DNA from: Hoeflea_A sp963921345
Lineage (GTDB): Bacteria > Pseudomonadota > Alphaproteobacteria > Rhizobiales > Rhizobiaceae
Direction: 5' to 3'
Assembly: GCA_963921345.3 (NCBI GenBank)
Contig: CAWUFE020000007.1
Coordinates: 3,720,001 to 3,784,000, forward strand
Length of the DNA: 64,000 bases
The position numbers were made by a program, and so were the translations under genes. The notes beneath the pieces were generated by a model. It worked only from the letters and a program-made list of their open reading frames with translations. It made no database searches and had not been told where the DNA came from. This document shows, piece by piece, positions 1-10,254 of the stretch (positions are counted from its first letter, which is position 1; every line of letters starts with the position of its first letter).

Positions 1-283
1 CGCCGATTTTCAGGGTCGAGCCGACGGCCAGCTCTTCATGCATGAAGCGAGAACCGCCTCGCGACCGGGGTTCGCGTTTGACGGCAATCGTGTAGTTCGA
101 CGGTTCCACACCGGCCGCGCACAGAGAATACTGACGGACCAGGCCCTGGGAGATGTGGACATCGATGTGCGACCCGGCCGCATAGGCCGGCAGGACGGTT
201 CCGGCCGGTGGGGCAAGCACGAAGGACCGGATGCCTTCGGCTTCGTCGGATATGCTCTTCACGAGAACTTCGATTTCAGCCAT
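1..283 (-). CDS. Rieske-oxygenase reductase, VanB/phthalate dioxygenase reductase type (partial, cut by window start)
   Basis: Only the first 94 residues are inside the window; the gene runs off the left edge. They look like the FAD/FMN-binding barrel of the phthalate-dioxygenase-reductase class, with IRSFVLAP (residues 18-25), GSHIDVHI (37-44) and the flavin-binding RQYSLC motif (50-55). In this family the missing remainder would be the NAD-binding domain and a C-terminal plant-type 2Fe-2S domain. The ATG at 281-283 is preceded by an AAAGGAC ribosome site. It lies 23 bases downstream of the formaldehyde dehydrogenase gene in the same direction and is the expected electron donor for the Rieske oxygenase at 7299-8378. 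That pairing is an inference from context. Confidence 0.8.
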   Translation of the reverse strand, partial: MAEIEVLVKSISDEAEGIRSFVLAPPAGTVLPAYAAGSHIDVHISQGLVRQYSLCAAGVEPSNYTIAVKREPRSRGGSRFMHEELAVGSTLKIG

Positions 284-306
284 GTCACTTGTCCTTTCTG
301 CTCGCC

Positions 307-1412
<1,106 letters not shown>

Positions 1413-1416
<4 letters not shown>

Positions 1417-2441
1417 ACTCTTTCTCCGGAATTTTCGTTTCGGACGGGTGCCGCGTCCTGCGCGCTGATGTCCGCCCAGGTGTCGCGTATCCACTCGGCG
1501 ACCGCGACGCTCTGTTCGAACAGGGAGTATTTCGCGTTTTCGCCGTAGTCGATCAGGTCGATGATTTCCGTCGTGACGTAGCGAAGGCGGCTTTGCGGAT
1601 TGTCCCGGTGGTGGCGCAGGACCTTGCGAACCACCTCCTTGCAGGGCTCCACCTTGTAGGCGAACCAGTCGGAATGAAACTCACCGGGGCGCGGACGCAT
1701 GAACGGGTACTGGCAGGCTCTGCCATATTCTCCGGCCTCGTCCTTCGCCCAGAGGTTCTTCGGACCGTTCGGCGCGACCGGCCGCACCGCGTGCCACAGG
1801 GTCATGTTGCGGCTGATCCAGTCGTCGATGATGTTGCCGGGCTCGAACGGATCGAGGATCAGTTCGCCGGCATCCACCGCTCCGCGAATGCCGCAGCGGA
1901 ACTGCTCTTCCGGATTGTCGAGCTTCAGGAGAACGTGACTGTGGTCGAGCAGGAAATTGAAGGGATGTCCTTGCGCCTCCACCAGCTCGGCCACCTCGTT
2001 GACGCGGCGCAAGTCCTCGGACCACATGTAGATATGGACCTCGAACGTGATGTCGACGCCGATGCGCGCGGCATGCTCCGCAGCGAACAGATAGGTCTCC
2101 GCGACCTCTTCATTGCTGATGGAATGCCCGTCCGCATGCTTGTCGAACACCATGATGTTGTGGCATTCGCCGCCCGCGTCCTTGGTCAGTTGAAGATTTC
2201 GGACGAGCAAGTCCTCGTCCTTTCCCTTCGTGTAGGTCCACAGGCCGGTCAGCATCGGCAGGTCGTGTTTTTCCGACGCCGCGATGTATTCCCGCTCCTC
2301 GCCAGGCTGCGGCATCCGATCGAAATAGTCGAACACGCCGCTTTCCTTGACCATCCGGAACTGTTCGTCGATCGACGGCGGGTTGCCCGGCTGGTGCTGG
2401 GCGCCGCGGCCGTTGCAGCCGAGGTAGAAAGTCTTCGTCAT
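1413..2441 (-). CDS. Sugar phosphate isomerase/epimerase-like TIM-barrel protein
   Basis: 342 residues resembling the xylose-isomerase-like / AP endonuclease family 2 TIM barrel. The sequence alternates predicted strands and helices and has acidic/His metal-ligand-like segments, such as ITFEVHIYMW near the middle and LLDHSHVLLK after it. The substrate cannot be read from sequence. The ATG at 2441 is preferred over an in-frame start at 2507 because the family-like fold begins with TKTFYLGCNG. The stop overlaps the frmA start (ATGA), so the two are probably translationally coupled. It lies downstream of an ABC importer and a Rieske oxygenase gene, so it probably handles a product of the imported compound. 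Confidence 0.75.
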
Positions 2442-2507
2442 GGGATTATCGGTTCCAACTGTACGCGGTCCCGGGAGGCTCACTCCCGGGACCGGCCGTA
2501 CCTGCAT

Positions 2508-3506
2508 TCACTTCGGGACGAACTCGACCTGCAGCGCGCCGGACTTCATGTCCTCGATTGCCTTGTTGAACGCGGCAATCGTCTCGGCCGTCGGCTGGAT
2601 GCGGTAGCCATCGTTGATGGTGACGGAAATGCCGCCTTCCGGCACGCCGAAGGAATAGAGTTTCCCCGGCCTGAAATCGCCACCCGCGACTTCCGTCACC
2701 ATCGTGTTCATCAGAACCTCCAGGTTCCAGATCATCGACGCATAGACATTGTCGGGCGCGAGCGACGACATGTCCCCGACATAGCCCGCCGCACCCAGAT
2801 CCCGTTCCCTGGCCGCTTCGATGGTTCCCAGCGTTACCCCCTGGCCGCATGACATGAAATGATCGGCGCCCTGGTCGGCAAGACCGAGCGCGGCCTGCTT
2901 GGCCTTGGCCACGTCGACGAAGCTGCCGGTGACCGTGGACAGAACCTTCACGTCGGGATTGACGCTCTTGGCGCCTGCTTCAAAGGCCACGATCGACGCG
3001 TGACAGACCGGAACGTCGAAACCGGTCAGGGCTCCAAGCACACCGGTCCGGGTCATTCCGCCGGCGAGAATGCCGGCCAGGTAGTAGCCCTGATAGAAGG
3101 GCTGGTTGTAGTCCGCCAGGTTGGAGCCGGTCTTGTTGATCCCGCCCGGCCAGGCGAAGTTCGTGCTGCCGAACTGATCGGCCATGCGGGCCGCGGTCTT
3201 GCCGAAGGTAAACGAGTGGGTGATCACGAGATCGAAGCCGCCCTGGGCATAGCCGGCGATGACCGGATCGAGGGTGGTCGCGTCCGGCTTGACCGATTCG
3301 CGGTAAGCGAGTTCGATGCGTCCGTCGTCGACCAGTTTCTGTGCGGCTTCATAGGCGCGCTGGTTCCAGGACAGGTCGTTGATTTCCGCCGGAAGCACCA
3401 GCGCCACCTTTACCTTGTCTGAAGCAAGCAGGTCGTTCGGCCATGCAAACGCCGTCAGCGCTGCGATTGACCCTGCGATTGCGATGGATGTCCGTAGGAT
3501 AGTCAT
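2508..3506 (-). CDS. BMP-family ABC transporter substrate-binding protein
   Basis: 332-residue periplasmic binding protein of the basic membrane protein (BMP/PnrA) family, whose known members bind nucleosides and purine-like ligands. There is a Sec signal peptide of about 26 residues ending LLA before SDKVKVALVLP. BMP hallmarks include the N-terminal NDLSWNQ segment, the DLVITHSFTFG motif and the late KLYSFGVPEGGISV segment. I see no lipobox cysteine, so it should be soluble. The ATG at 3506 follows a very strong AAGGAGGAGG site; an upstream ATG at 3557 lacks this. It is the first component of the importer formed with the permeases and ATPase at 3567-7266. The ligand is unknown. Confidence 0.9.
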   Translation of the reverse strand: MTILRTSIAIAGSIAALTAFAWPNDLLASDKVKVALVLPAEINDLSWNQRAYEAAQKLVDDGRIELAYRESVKPDATTLDPVIAGYAQGGFDLVITHSFTFGKTAARMADQFGSTNFAWPGGINKTGSNLADYNQPFYQGYYLAGILAGGMTRTGVLGALTGFDVPVCHASIVAFEAGAKSVNPDVKVLSTVTGSFVDVAKAKQAALGLADQGADHFMSCGQGVTLGTIEAARERDLGAAGYVGDMSSLAPDNVYASMIWNLEVLMNTMVTEVAGGDFRPGKLYSFGVPEGGISVTINDGYRIQPTAETIAAFNKAIEDMKSGALQVEFVPK

Positions 3507-3566
3507 GGTGTCTCCTCCTCCTTGGACGGAACAGGCCTTTGGGCGGCCCGTTTTCATGGGTGGGGG

Positions 3567-4526
3567 TCAGTGTTTTCCTTCTTTGAAGTATGGAATTCCC
3601 AGCGCCGCCGGTTGGGCGTTTCGCTTCGCGCGCGCCGCTGTAACGACGAGAACGAGGAGCGTCACCAGATACGGCAATGCCTGAAACAGCTCGAAGGGAA
3701 CGCTTGAATCGATCCCGCCGGCCAGGACCTGGACCCGCAGTTGGATCGTGTCGATGACGCCGAAGAGAAGAGCGCCGCCAAACACCCATAGCGGCTTCCA
3801 GCGGCCGAATATGACGAGCGCGATCGCAATCCAGCCGCGACCGGCGGTGATGTTGTCGGCAAACAGATGCAGCTGTCCGATGATCAGAACGGCGCCGGCA
3901 AGGCCGGCCATGCCGCCCGAAACCAAAATTCCAAACCATCGAATTCCGTCGACGCTCACGCCGACCGAATCGACAGCCTGCGGCTTTTCCCCGGCTCCCA
4001 GTATGTTCAGGCCCAGCGAGGTGCGCTCCATCAGCCACCACAGAATGGCGATGACGGCGACGCCGAAATAGATCAACAGGTTCTGCTGGAACAGCACAGG
4101 CCCGACCACTGGGATCGAACTGAGCAACGGTATGCTGTAGGCGGGAAGGCCATCGATGCGCGGTGGCGTCGTGCCAACGTGGAACAGCGTTCCGTACAGA
4201 TAGGAAGTCAGCCCGTGGGCCAGCAGCACGATGACGATGCCGCTGACCACCTGCTCGGCTTTCCATGAAATGGCCAGAACACCCATGCAGATGGCGAGAG
4301 CCAACCCGCCGCAGAGACCGGCCAGCACTCCCAGCCAGGGATTTCCGCTGTAAAAGGCGCCCAGGAAGGCAGCCAGGGCGCCGCCCAGCATCATGCCCTC
4401 GAGGCCGAGGTTGAGCATTCCGGTGCGCTGACAAACGCACTCGCCGACGGCTGCCAGCCCGATCGGAACGCCCAGCGCCAAAGCGGTCGCCAGAAGCGGA
4501 ACAAGGAAACCCAATCCGTCAAACAT
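3567..4526 (-). CDS. ABC transporter permease (BPD_transp_2, nucleoside/sugar type)
   Basis: 319-residue integral membrane protein with about 8-10 hydrophobic segments. It belongs to the branched-chain-amino-acid/sugar permease fold that accompanies BMP binding proteins (YufQ/NupQ-like). Typical sequences are VGECVCQRTGMLNLGLEGMM near residue 26, matching the conserved ERSGVxNLGxEG region of these permeases, and GENPxA-like GAGEKPQAVDSVGV in the cytoplasmic coupling loop. It sits 10 bases after the other permease gene in the same operon. The two permeases presumably form a heterodimer with the double ATPase at 5608-7266. Confidence 0.88.
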   Translation of the reverse strand: MFDGLGFLVPLLATALALGVPIGLAAVGECVCQRTGMLNLGLEGMMLGGALAAFLGAFYSGNPWLGVLAGLCGGLALAICMGVLAISWKAEQVVSGIVIVLLAHGLTSYLYGTLFHVGTTPPRIDGLPAYSIPLLSSIPVVGPVLFQQNLLIYFGVAVIAILWWLMERTSLGLNILGAGEKPQAVDSVGVSVDGIRWFGILVSGGMAGLAGAVLIIGQLHLFADNITAGRGWIAIALVIFGRWKPLWVFGGALLFGVIDTIQLRVQVLAGGIDSSVPFELFQALPYLVTLLVLVVTAARAKRNAQPAALGIPYFKEGKH

Positions 4527-4535
4527 CAGACACCC

Positions 4536-5618
4536 TCACTTTTCTTTCCGTTTGGTCAGCCGTTCGGCGACCAGCAGGAACATCACGATCAGCGCGCTGA
4601 TCGTCGCAACGACCGAGGTGGGAATGCCCTGGGCGACCTGCATGGCGCTGCCGCCGACGCTGATTGCCGACAGTGCAATCGCCGCGATCAGCGCACCGAG
4701 GGCGTTAAGTCGTCCCAGCAGAGCCACCAGGATTGCGGTGAAGCCAAACCCGGGCGAAAGGCCGTCCTGCAGGTTGAACTGGACGCCGAGGACCTGGATG
4801 ACGCCCGCCAGGCCGGCCATGCCGCCCGAAATCGCCATGAGCTGAACGGTCATGCGCCCTGGATCCACGCCAACGGCGCGGGCAACACTCGGGCTGCTGC
4901 CAATCATGCGGATTTTCATGCCGAAGGGTGTCGACGACAGGACGTAGGCGAACAGGACCGTCAGAACTAGCGCCAGCACGAGTCCGATGTTGACGTTCAG
5001 CCCGGCAAGCAGCGGAAGATGTGCGAACTCCGGAACGTCCTTCGATTGCGGCAGGAAACCCATCGGATCGCGCAAGGGTCCGCGCACCAGGTAACTGAAC
5101 AGGATGGCCGCGATGAAGTTCAACAGCAGGGACGTGATGACTTCGTGGACCTGCCATTTAGCGCGAAGCCATCCGACGATCGCCGCCCAAGTCCCGCCCG
5201 CCGCCGCGCCGGCGACCATGGCGGCCGGAATCGCCAGCCAGCCGCTGGCGATCGGAAACTCGATGGCAACAACGCCTCCGGCCAGGGCGCCGATCAGCAA
5301 TTGCCCCTCGGCGCCGATATTCCAGATATTTGCCCGAAAAACGGCGACGAGACCGAGGGCGATGATCAGCAACGGAATTGCCCGGGTCAGCAGTTGCGAT
5401 ATCGCGAAAGAGGAACCGAACGCGCCGGTCACCATGGTCGCGTACGCAGCCAGCGGGTCGGCGCCGGCGAACCGGAACAAAACCGCGCCGACGGCAAGCG
5501 CAAGTGCCGCGGCCAGGAGCACGGCGATAAGGTAACCGGCAGAGCCCGCCGCCAGTTCGAGAGCCCGCGACAGGGCACGATTGTCCCTTGCGGGCGCGGT
5601 GATTTCATTACCCGACAT
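4536..5618 (-). CDS. ABC transporter permease (BPD_transp_2, nucleoside/sugar type)
   Basis: About 360 residues with roughly 9-10 membrane segments, the YufP/NupP-like partner permease of BMP-type importers. It has the family signature NIWNIGAEGQLLIGALAGG and the loop SSPSVARAVGVDPGRM. The ATG at 5618 is chosen because AGGAAAC lies 6-12 bases upstream; the in-frame ATG at 5642 is further inside the preceding gene. Even so, the start overlaps the 3' end of the ATPase gene by 11 bases, which supports one transcript. Confidence 0.88.
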   Translation of the reverse strand: MSGNEITAPARDNRALSRALELAAGSAGYLIAVLLAAALALAVGAVLFRFAGADPLAAYATMVTGAFGSSFAISQLLTRAIPLLIIALGLVAVFRANIWNIGAEGQLLIGALAGGVVAIEFPIASGWLAIPAAMVAGAAAGGTWAAIVGWLRAKWQVHEVITSLLLNFIAAILFSYLVRGPLRDPMGFLPQSKDVPEFAHLPLLAGLNVNIGLVLALVLTVLFAYVLSSTPFGMKIRMIGSSPSVARAVGVDPGRMTVQLMAISGGMAGLAGVIQVLGVQFNLQDGLSPGFGFTAILVALLGRLNALGALIAAIALSAISVGGSAMQVAQGIPTSVVATISALIVMFLLVAERLTKRKEK

Positions 5619-7266
5619 TGGCTGTTTCCTGTTTGGACGCATGCATGGGAGATGCTTCCGTCAGCATCCCGCCCATGGACAGGCCGATCTCCTCGCGGTT
5701 CAGTTCCTCGCGCCGCCAGTGCCCGACAAGTTCGCCGCGGTAGATCACGTAACAGCGGTCGGCCAGGGCGAAGATCTCTTCCAGCTCGGTGGAGATAAGC
5801 AGCACCGCAACGCCGGCATCCCGCGCCGCGCTCAACTTCTCCCAGACGAAGGAAACGGCACCGACATCGAGGCCGCGGGCGGGCTGAGCTGCAACAAGAG
5901 TGGTGATCTGACGGGTAAGGGCGCGTGCTAGCACGACGCGCTGAGCATTGCCGCCCGACAGTGTCCCGGCTGGCTGAAGGGGCGATTTGACGCGAATGGC
6001 AAACTGCTCGACCAGCTTACGGGCGTGGTCGACGATTGCCTTGGTCGACAGGCGCCAGCGTTTTCCGTAGGGCTCCTCGTCGAACCGGTCCACCACCAGG
6101 TTCGTCGATACCGACATGTCGCGCACCAGACCGTAGTGATAGCGATCCGAAGGGATGTAACCCATGCCTCGCTGGGCACGCTCGCCGGGTTCTGCGGCGG
6201 ACAGGTCCTCTCCGGCAAGCCGAATGCTGCCGGCAGTCTGTTCGCGCAGACCGAAAAGCACTTCCTCGAGTTCGTTTTGACCGTTGCCGGAAACCCCGGC
6301 AATGGCGACGATCTCGCCGGCCCCGACATCGAAACTGACATTCTGCAGAGCCTGTTGGCCGTGGTCGCCCACAGCGCAGATATTGTCAGCAACAAGCACG
6401 CGCTCTCTGCCGGCTTCATGCTGTTTGCCGTCGACCGTCGCTCTCCCCAGAGCAGCAAATGCTGCCCCGTCCAATTCGACGTCATTGCCGACCATCATCT
6501 TTGCAAGGGCCCGTGAATCGGTGTCCTCGCTTCGCATGGTTCCGGCGTTTTCTCCGGCCCTGAGAACGGTAATCCGATCGGCGAACGCCATGACTTCGTC
6601 GAGATGGTGCGAGATGACGATGATCGAGGTGCCTTCGGCGGCAAGCGCCTTCAGACGCGGCAGCAGCAGGTCCACCTCTTTCGGGGTCAGCATGGCCGTC
6701 GGTTCGTCGAGAATGAGGACGGTCGATTTGTGATAGAGCGCCCGCAGGATTTCGACTCGCTGCTGCTCGCCCACCGAAAGCTGCCACACGGGGGAATCGA
6801 GTTTCACGGCCAGGCCAAATTTTTCGATCAGAGATGAAATCTCGGCCCTCACCGCTGCCACGTGTGCCGTCGACAGCACGAATTTGTCCCGGTCGCCCAG
6901 AATAATGTTCTGCAGGGCCGTCAGCGTAGGGACGAGCATGTAGTGCTGATGGACCATGCCGATGCCGGCTTCGCGGGCGTCCTGTGCGGAGCGGAAGTGC
7001 CGTTCCACACCGTTGACGACGATGCTGCCGCCATCCGGTCTGAGCATGCCGTAGAGCATGTTCATCAAGGTCGACTTGCCGGCGCCGTTTTCTCCGAGCA
7101 GCGCATGGACCTCGCCGCGCTCGACCGTGAGCGACACGTCGTTGTTGGCCACAAGAGAACCGAACCGCTTGGTGATCGACCGCAACTCGACCGCCGGGTG
7201 CTGCTCCTTGCACAGGTTGACCGCTGCCGGTGCTTTGTCCGTCATGCTCTCGTCATTCCGTTTCAT
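5608..7266 (-). CDS. ABC transporter ATP-binding protein, tandem nucleotide-binding domains (nucleoside/sugar type)
   Basis: About 552 residues with two fused ATPase domains. The first has Walker A GENGAGKST, signature LSVGEQQR and Walker B LILDEPTAML. The second has a degenerate Walker A (GVSGNGQNE in place of GKS/T), the signature LSGGNAQR and the terminal VAAQPARGLDVGA motif. This asymmetry is normal for sugar/nucleoside importers of the RbsA/MglA/NupO type. Two ATGs (7266 and 7245) are plausible and neither has a strong ribosome site; I take the upstream one. It energises the two permeases that follow it. Confidence 0.9.
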   Translation of the reverse strand: MKRNDESMTDKAPAAVNLCKEQHPAVELRSITKRFGSLVANNDVSLTVERGEVHALLGENGAGKSTLMNMLYGMLRPDGGSIVVNGVERHFRSAQDAREAGIGMVHQHYMLVPTLTALQNIILGDRDKFVLSTAHVAAVRAEISSLIEKFGLAVKLDSPVWQLSVGEQQRVEILRALYHKSTVLILDEPTAMLTPKEVDLLLPRLKALAAEGTSIIVISHHLDEVMAFADRITVLRAGENAGTMRSEDTDSRALAKMMVGNDVELDGAAFAALGRATVDGKQHEAGRERVLVADNICAVGDHGQQALQNVSFDVGAGEIVAIAGVSGNGQNELEEVLFGLREQTAGSIRLAGEDLSAAEPGERAQRGMGYIPSDRYHYGLVRDMSVSTNLVVDRFDEEPYGKRWRLSTKAIVDHARKLVEQFAIRVKSPLQPAGTLSGGNAQRVVLARALTRQITTLVAAQPARGLDVGAVSFVWEKLSAARDAGVAVLLISTELEEIFALADRCYVIYRGELVGHWRREELNREEIGLSMGGMLTEASPMHASKQETANVG

Positions 7267-7298
7267 GGTGATTTCCGCCGGGCTCTGCTTCGATCCAT

Positions 7299-8378
7299 TC
7301 AGATCGCCGTCACGATGCCCAGTTCCTCGAGCCATTTCTGGAACTCCATCAATGGCTTATCGGCCGGCCCCAGGGGCAGTTCGAGTTGGCTCCAGAAGGG
7401 TGGAATCATCCACGGACGCTGGCTCTCGATGACGGGTTTGTCCTGCGACCGGACGTGAGCGGCAAACTCTTCATAGGTTCTGTCGCGGTCCGGGCTGAGG
7501 TCGTAGTTGCGCGAGAAAGCCCAGAAATTGGTGGTCCGGTTGTAGGCGTTGGGGCAGGTCGCCAGCCAGATCACGTAGCGGCCCGACGAACTGTCCTTGA
7601 TCAGACGGATGACGTTGGGCATGCCGACATAGTCGGTGTAGGTGATCCTGACGCTCTCCTGCTCCGCGGCCCCTTCGACCGACATGTCGGTGGTGGCCAG
7701 ACCGGGCGGCTGGTCCACCTCATATTGGAGCACCAGATACTGCCCTTCCCGCCGGACCTGATGATCCGGCGCGGCCGGTTCGTTGCGGTTGCCAAGAATT
7801 CCCTCATGCACCCAAGGAAAGTGCGTATCGTCGAGCGTGCCCATGATCATGCGGGTGGACGAGGTGAGCGAGGTCTCGTCTTCGATCATCGTCACCGTTC
7901 TGAAGGACGTGTCGTCCCATTCCGGATACTCCGGAATGTCGAATTTGGGTTCGTCCGAAAGGCAGACCCAGATGAGACCGTAGGCGATGGTCACGCGATA
8001 GGAATCGACCTTTGCCGTGGGCGGTATCTTGCGTCCCTCCAGCAATTGAGGAATGCGCCTGCATTGTCCGGATCTGCCGTAGGACCAGCCGTGATAGGGG
8101 CACATGACCGCCTGCTCACCGTCAATCGTGACGACCTCGCCGCCGCTGAGGCGTGCCTGAAAGTGGCGGCACAGGTCGCGAAGCGCCGTGACTTCGCCAT
8201 CCAGCCGCGCCAGGACGATACCCACGCCCAGAAGTTCGACGCGAACCAGTTGCCCGTCCTGAAGCTCGTTCTGTCGCAGAACCGGATGCCAAAAGGAGCG
8301 CATGCCTTCGTAAAAGCCTTCAATGGCCTCTTGCGAGGGTTTTTCGAGGTCGGTGAATGGTGTGGTTTTGTTGAGCAT
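7299..8378 (-). CDS. Rieske [2Fe-2S] non-heme iron oxygenase, alpha subunit
   Basis: 359 residues. The N-terminal Rieske domain has Cys70-x-His72 and Cys93-x2-His96 (CRH and CPYH). The mononuclear iron site is LDDTHFPWVH with Asp183, His186 and His191, the usual D-x2-H-x4-H pattern. The architecture is that of single-component alpha subunits related to phthalate dioxygenase, vanillate O-demethylase and N-demethylases; I see no beta-subunit gene. The first gene of a seven-gene minus-strand unit, it needs a reductase, and one begins at position 283. With a formaldehyde dehydrogenase in the same unit, O- or N-demethylation is the simplest reading. The substrate is unknown. Confidence 0.87.
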   Translation of the reverse strand: MLNKTTPFTDLEKPSQEAIEGFYEGMRSFWHPVLRQNELQDGQLVRVELLGVGIVLARLDGEVTALRDLCRHFQARLSGGEVVTIDGEQAVMCPYHGWSYGRSGQCRRIPQLLEGRKIPPTAKVDSYRVTIAYGLIWVCLSDEPKFDIPEYPEWDDTSFRTVTMIEDETSLTSSTRMIMGTLDDTHFPWVHEGILGNRNEPAAPDHQVRREGQYLVLQYEVDQPPGLATTDMSVEGAAEQESVRITYTDYVGMPNVIRLIKDSSSGRYVIWLATCPNAYNRTTNFWAFSRNYDLSPDRDRTYEEFAAHVRSQDKPVIESQRPWMIPPFWSQLELPLGPADKPLMEFQKWLEELGIVTAI

Positions 8379-8694
8379 GGGTTCCCGTTTCCCCCGCCCG
8401 GCCGGACGGTTGACGATGACGCACAGATGGCCTGTTGCGGACGCTCACGCGGCCGCCAAACCAGCAGATTTTCAGAAGACGTTGATAGCGACCCGGCGCT
8501 TTCTACAGCGCTCGAAGGTGCTGATTTCGGTGCAGCTGGTTCACACGATCAGCTGCGCCTCACGACCCCTTTTCCAGCACCACCTTTCCGGCGGTTTTTT
8601 GTTATGGCTTCGACTATACCAGCCGGCCGAACTTGTCGTAAAACGAAACATTTTATATTCTTTATTGAAAATTATTCAAAAATGAGATGCCGAT
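8379..8694. promoter_or_regulatory. Divergent regulatory region between the Rieske-oxygenase operon and the LysR gene
   Basis: 316 bases without a coding sequence. The LysR-proximal 100 bases are distinctly AT-rich compared with the flanks. An inverted repeat TTGAA-N5-TTCAA lies at 8665-8679 and could be a LysR site close to the regulator's start. This is the expected place for both promoters and for LysR control of the catabolic operon. I could not fix -35/-10 boxes with confidence. Confidence 0.5.
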
Positions 8695-9612
8695 TTGCCC
8701 GATATCAGCGACATGGCGGTGTTTGTGAAGATCGTCGAGTGCTCCAGCCTCACCCGCGCCGGACGCGAACTCAGAATGACACCGGGCGCCGTCACGAAAC
8801 GCCTCAATAAGCTGGAGGCGCGGCTTGGCGTTCGATTGTTGAATCGAACCACCCGGCAGGTATCGACGACGGAAGCCGGTTCGCACTACTACGACAAGGC
8901 GCTGGCGATCCTCGGCGAAATCAACTGGCTGGAAAACTCGCTGTCGACGCTGAGCAACAACCCGCGAGGCCTGTTGAAAATCACCGCGCCGGGCCTCTTC
9001 GGCCGCATCCAGCTATGTCCGCTGGTGCTCGAGTTCCGGGATCGGTTTCCCGAGATCCAGGTGCATCTGCAATTGACCGATCGCATCGTCGATCTGATCG
9101 GCGAGGGTTTCGATCTGGCAATCCGGAATTCCAGACTGACGGATTCGAACCTGGTCGCGCGCAAGCTCGCGGCTGACCGCAGGGTGGTCTGCGGCGCACC
9201 CTCCTATTTCGAAAAATTCGGCCGGCCGGCAAAGCCCGCCGACTTGCTCGATCACGAATGCCTCTTGCTGCGCTTTCCCGGATCGAAACAGTATCGTTGG
9301 CATTTCCGCGAAGATGGCCAGAACACATCATTGCTGGTCAAGGGATCGATCGATTCGAACAGCACCGAAGTCTTGCATGAATGGACGCTGTCGGGTGCAG
9401 GAATGTCGATGCGGTCGACGGCGGAGATTTCCGACGATCTGCGCGCCGGCCGTTTGGAGGCGGCCCTGACGCAATTCATTCCCGACGACCGGGCATTCAA
9501 TCTCGTCTATCCAAAACGTGAAATGCTTCCGCAAAAAGTCCGCGTATTCATCGATTTCCTGTTCAACAGGATCGGCAAGCAGCCGCACTGGGATGCGGGA
9601 CTGGGTTTTTGA
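8695..9612 (+). CDS. LysR-family transcriptional regulator
   Basis: 305 residues. The N-terminal winged helix-turn-helix is seen in DMAVFVKIVECSSLTRAGRE through LGVRLLNRTTRQVSTTEAG (residues 6-63). The periplasmic-binding-like effector domain follows from about 90 to 290. The frame opens with TTG at 8695, preceded by GAG; the first ATG in frame is 8713 and would drop only six residues. It diverges from the Rieske-oxygenase/importer operon, the classical arrangement for an activator of the neighbouring catabolic genes. The inducer cannot be deduced. Confidence 0.9.
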   Translation: MPDISDMAVFVKIVECSSLTRAGRELRMTPGAVTKRLNKLEARLGVRLLNRTTRQVSTTEAGSHYYDKALAILGEINWLENSLSTLSNNPRGLLKITAPGLFGRIQLCPLVLEFRDRFPEIQVHLQLTDRIVDLIGEGFDLAIRNSRLTDSNLVARKLAADRRVVCGAPSYFEKFGRPAKPADLLDHECLLLRFPGSKQYRWHFREDGQNTSLLVKGSIDSNSTEVLHEWTLSGAGMSMRSTAEISDDLRAGRLEAALTQFIPDDRAFNLVYPKREMLPQKVRVFIDFLFNRIGKQPHWDAGLGF

Positions 9613-9629
9613 CCGGATCGACGCGCGGG

Positions 9630-10238
9630 CTAACTATGGTTCCAGTCGTCCGGATCGGCGGAATTGTTCGGCGACAGGCCGAGAATGTCGCCTTCGGTCG
9701 AGCATCCGAGACCGAGGACCGTGCGGTTGGCGTAGCTGAAATAGGCGCTGACCTGGTTGATCTCCAGGATCTCGCCGTCGTCGAAACCGGCCAGGCGCAG
9801 CCTCTCGATATCGTTTTGCGCCACGGATGACGGGTCCTCGGTGAGTTTTCGGGCATAGGCCATCGCCAGTTTCTGCGCCGCGTCGAGCGGAGCGCTGTCA
9901 ATGTCACGGATGTCGATGGCCCGCCGGATGGCGGCAGCCCTGTCATCGTCCTGCAGGAGCCGCCTGAGGCCGGCGAAATGGTGCTAGACGCAATAGTCGC
10001 AGCGGTTCAGTGAACTGACCCAGACGCCGAGTGTCTCCAGAAACCATTTCGGCACCGTGTTGGCGGAATGATGCAGCACATATTTGTAGATCGCCATGTG
10101 CCCTTCCATGGTGTGGGGGCGCAGCGAATGCATCATCATGATGTTGTCGACGTTGTTGCCGGGACCCTTGACCCGGTCGTAGAGTTTCTTCAGGCGATCC
10201 GGGGCGTCTTCATAGGCGACCGTGTCAATCCACGCCAT
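9630..10238 (-). pseudogene. AhpD-like / carboxymuconolactone decarboxylase-family peroxidase-related protein, interrupted by one TAG codon
   Basis: Reading from the ATG at 10238 (AAAGGAAAG ribosome site) gives a conserved peroxidase-related protein of about 202 codons. An in-frame TAG at 9984-9986 breaks it after residue 84. The catalytic AhpD pattern E-x11-C-x2-C-x3-H is otherwise complete: ETLG...RCDYCV, then the stop, then HHFAGL. Downstream translation stays in the same frame to 9630 with family-like sequence (KLAMAYARKL, FDDGEILEINQVSAYFSYANR). A single base change (GAG to TAG) explains it. It starts 16 bases after the GntR gene and is the last gene of the tripartite transporter operon. 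Confidence 0.8.
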
Positions 10239-10254
10239 GGGTCTTTCCTTTGAC

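Noticed and set aside
9984..9986. TAG read as pyrrolysine
   Set aside because: No pyrrolysine genes are visible, the codon is in an AhpD-like protein, and a single GAG-to-TAG change is far simpler.
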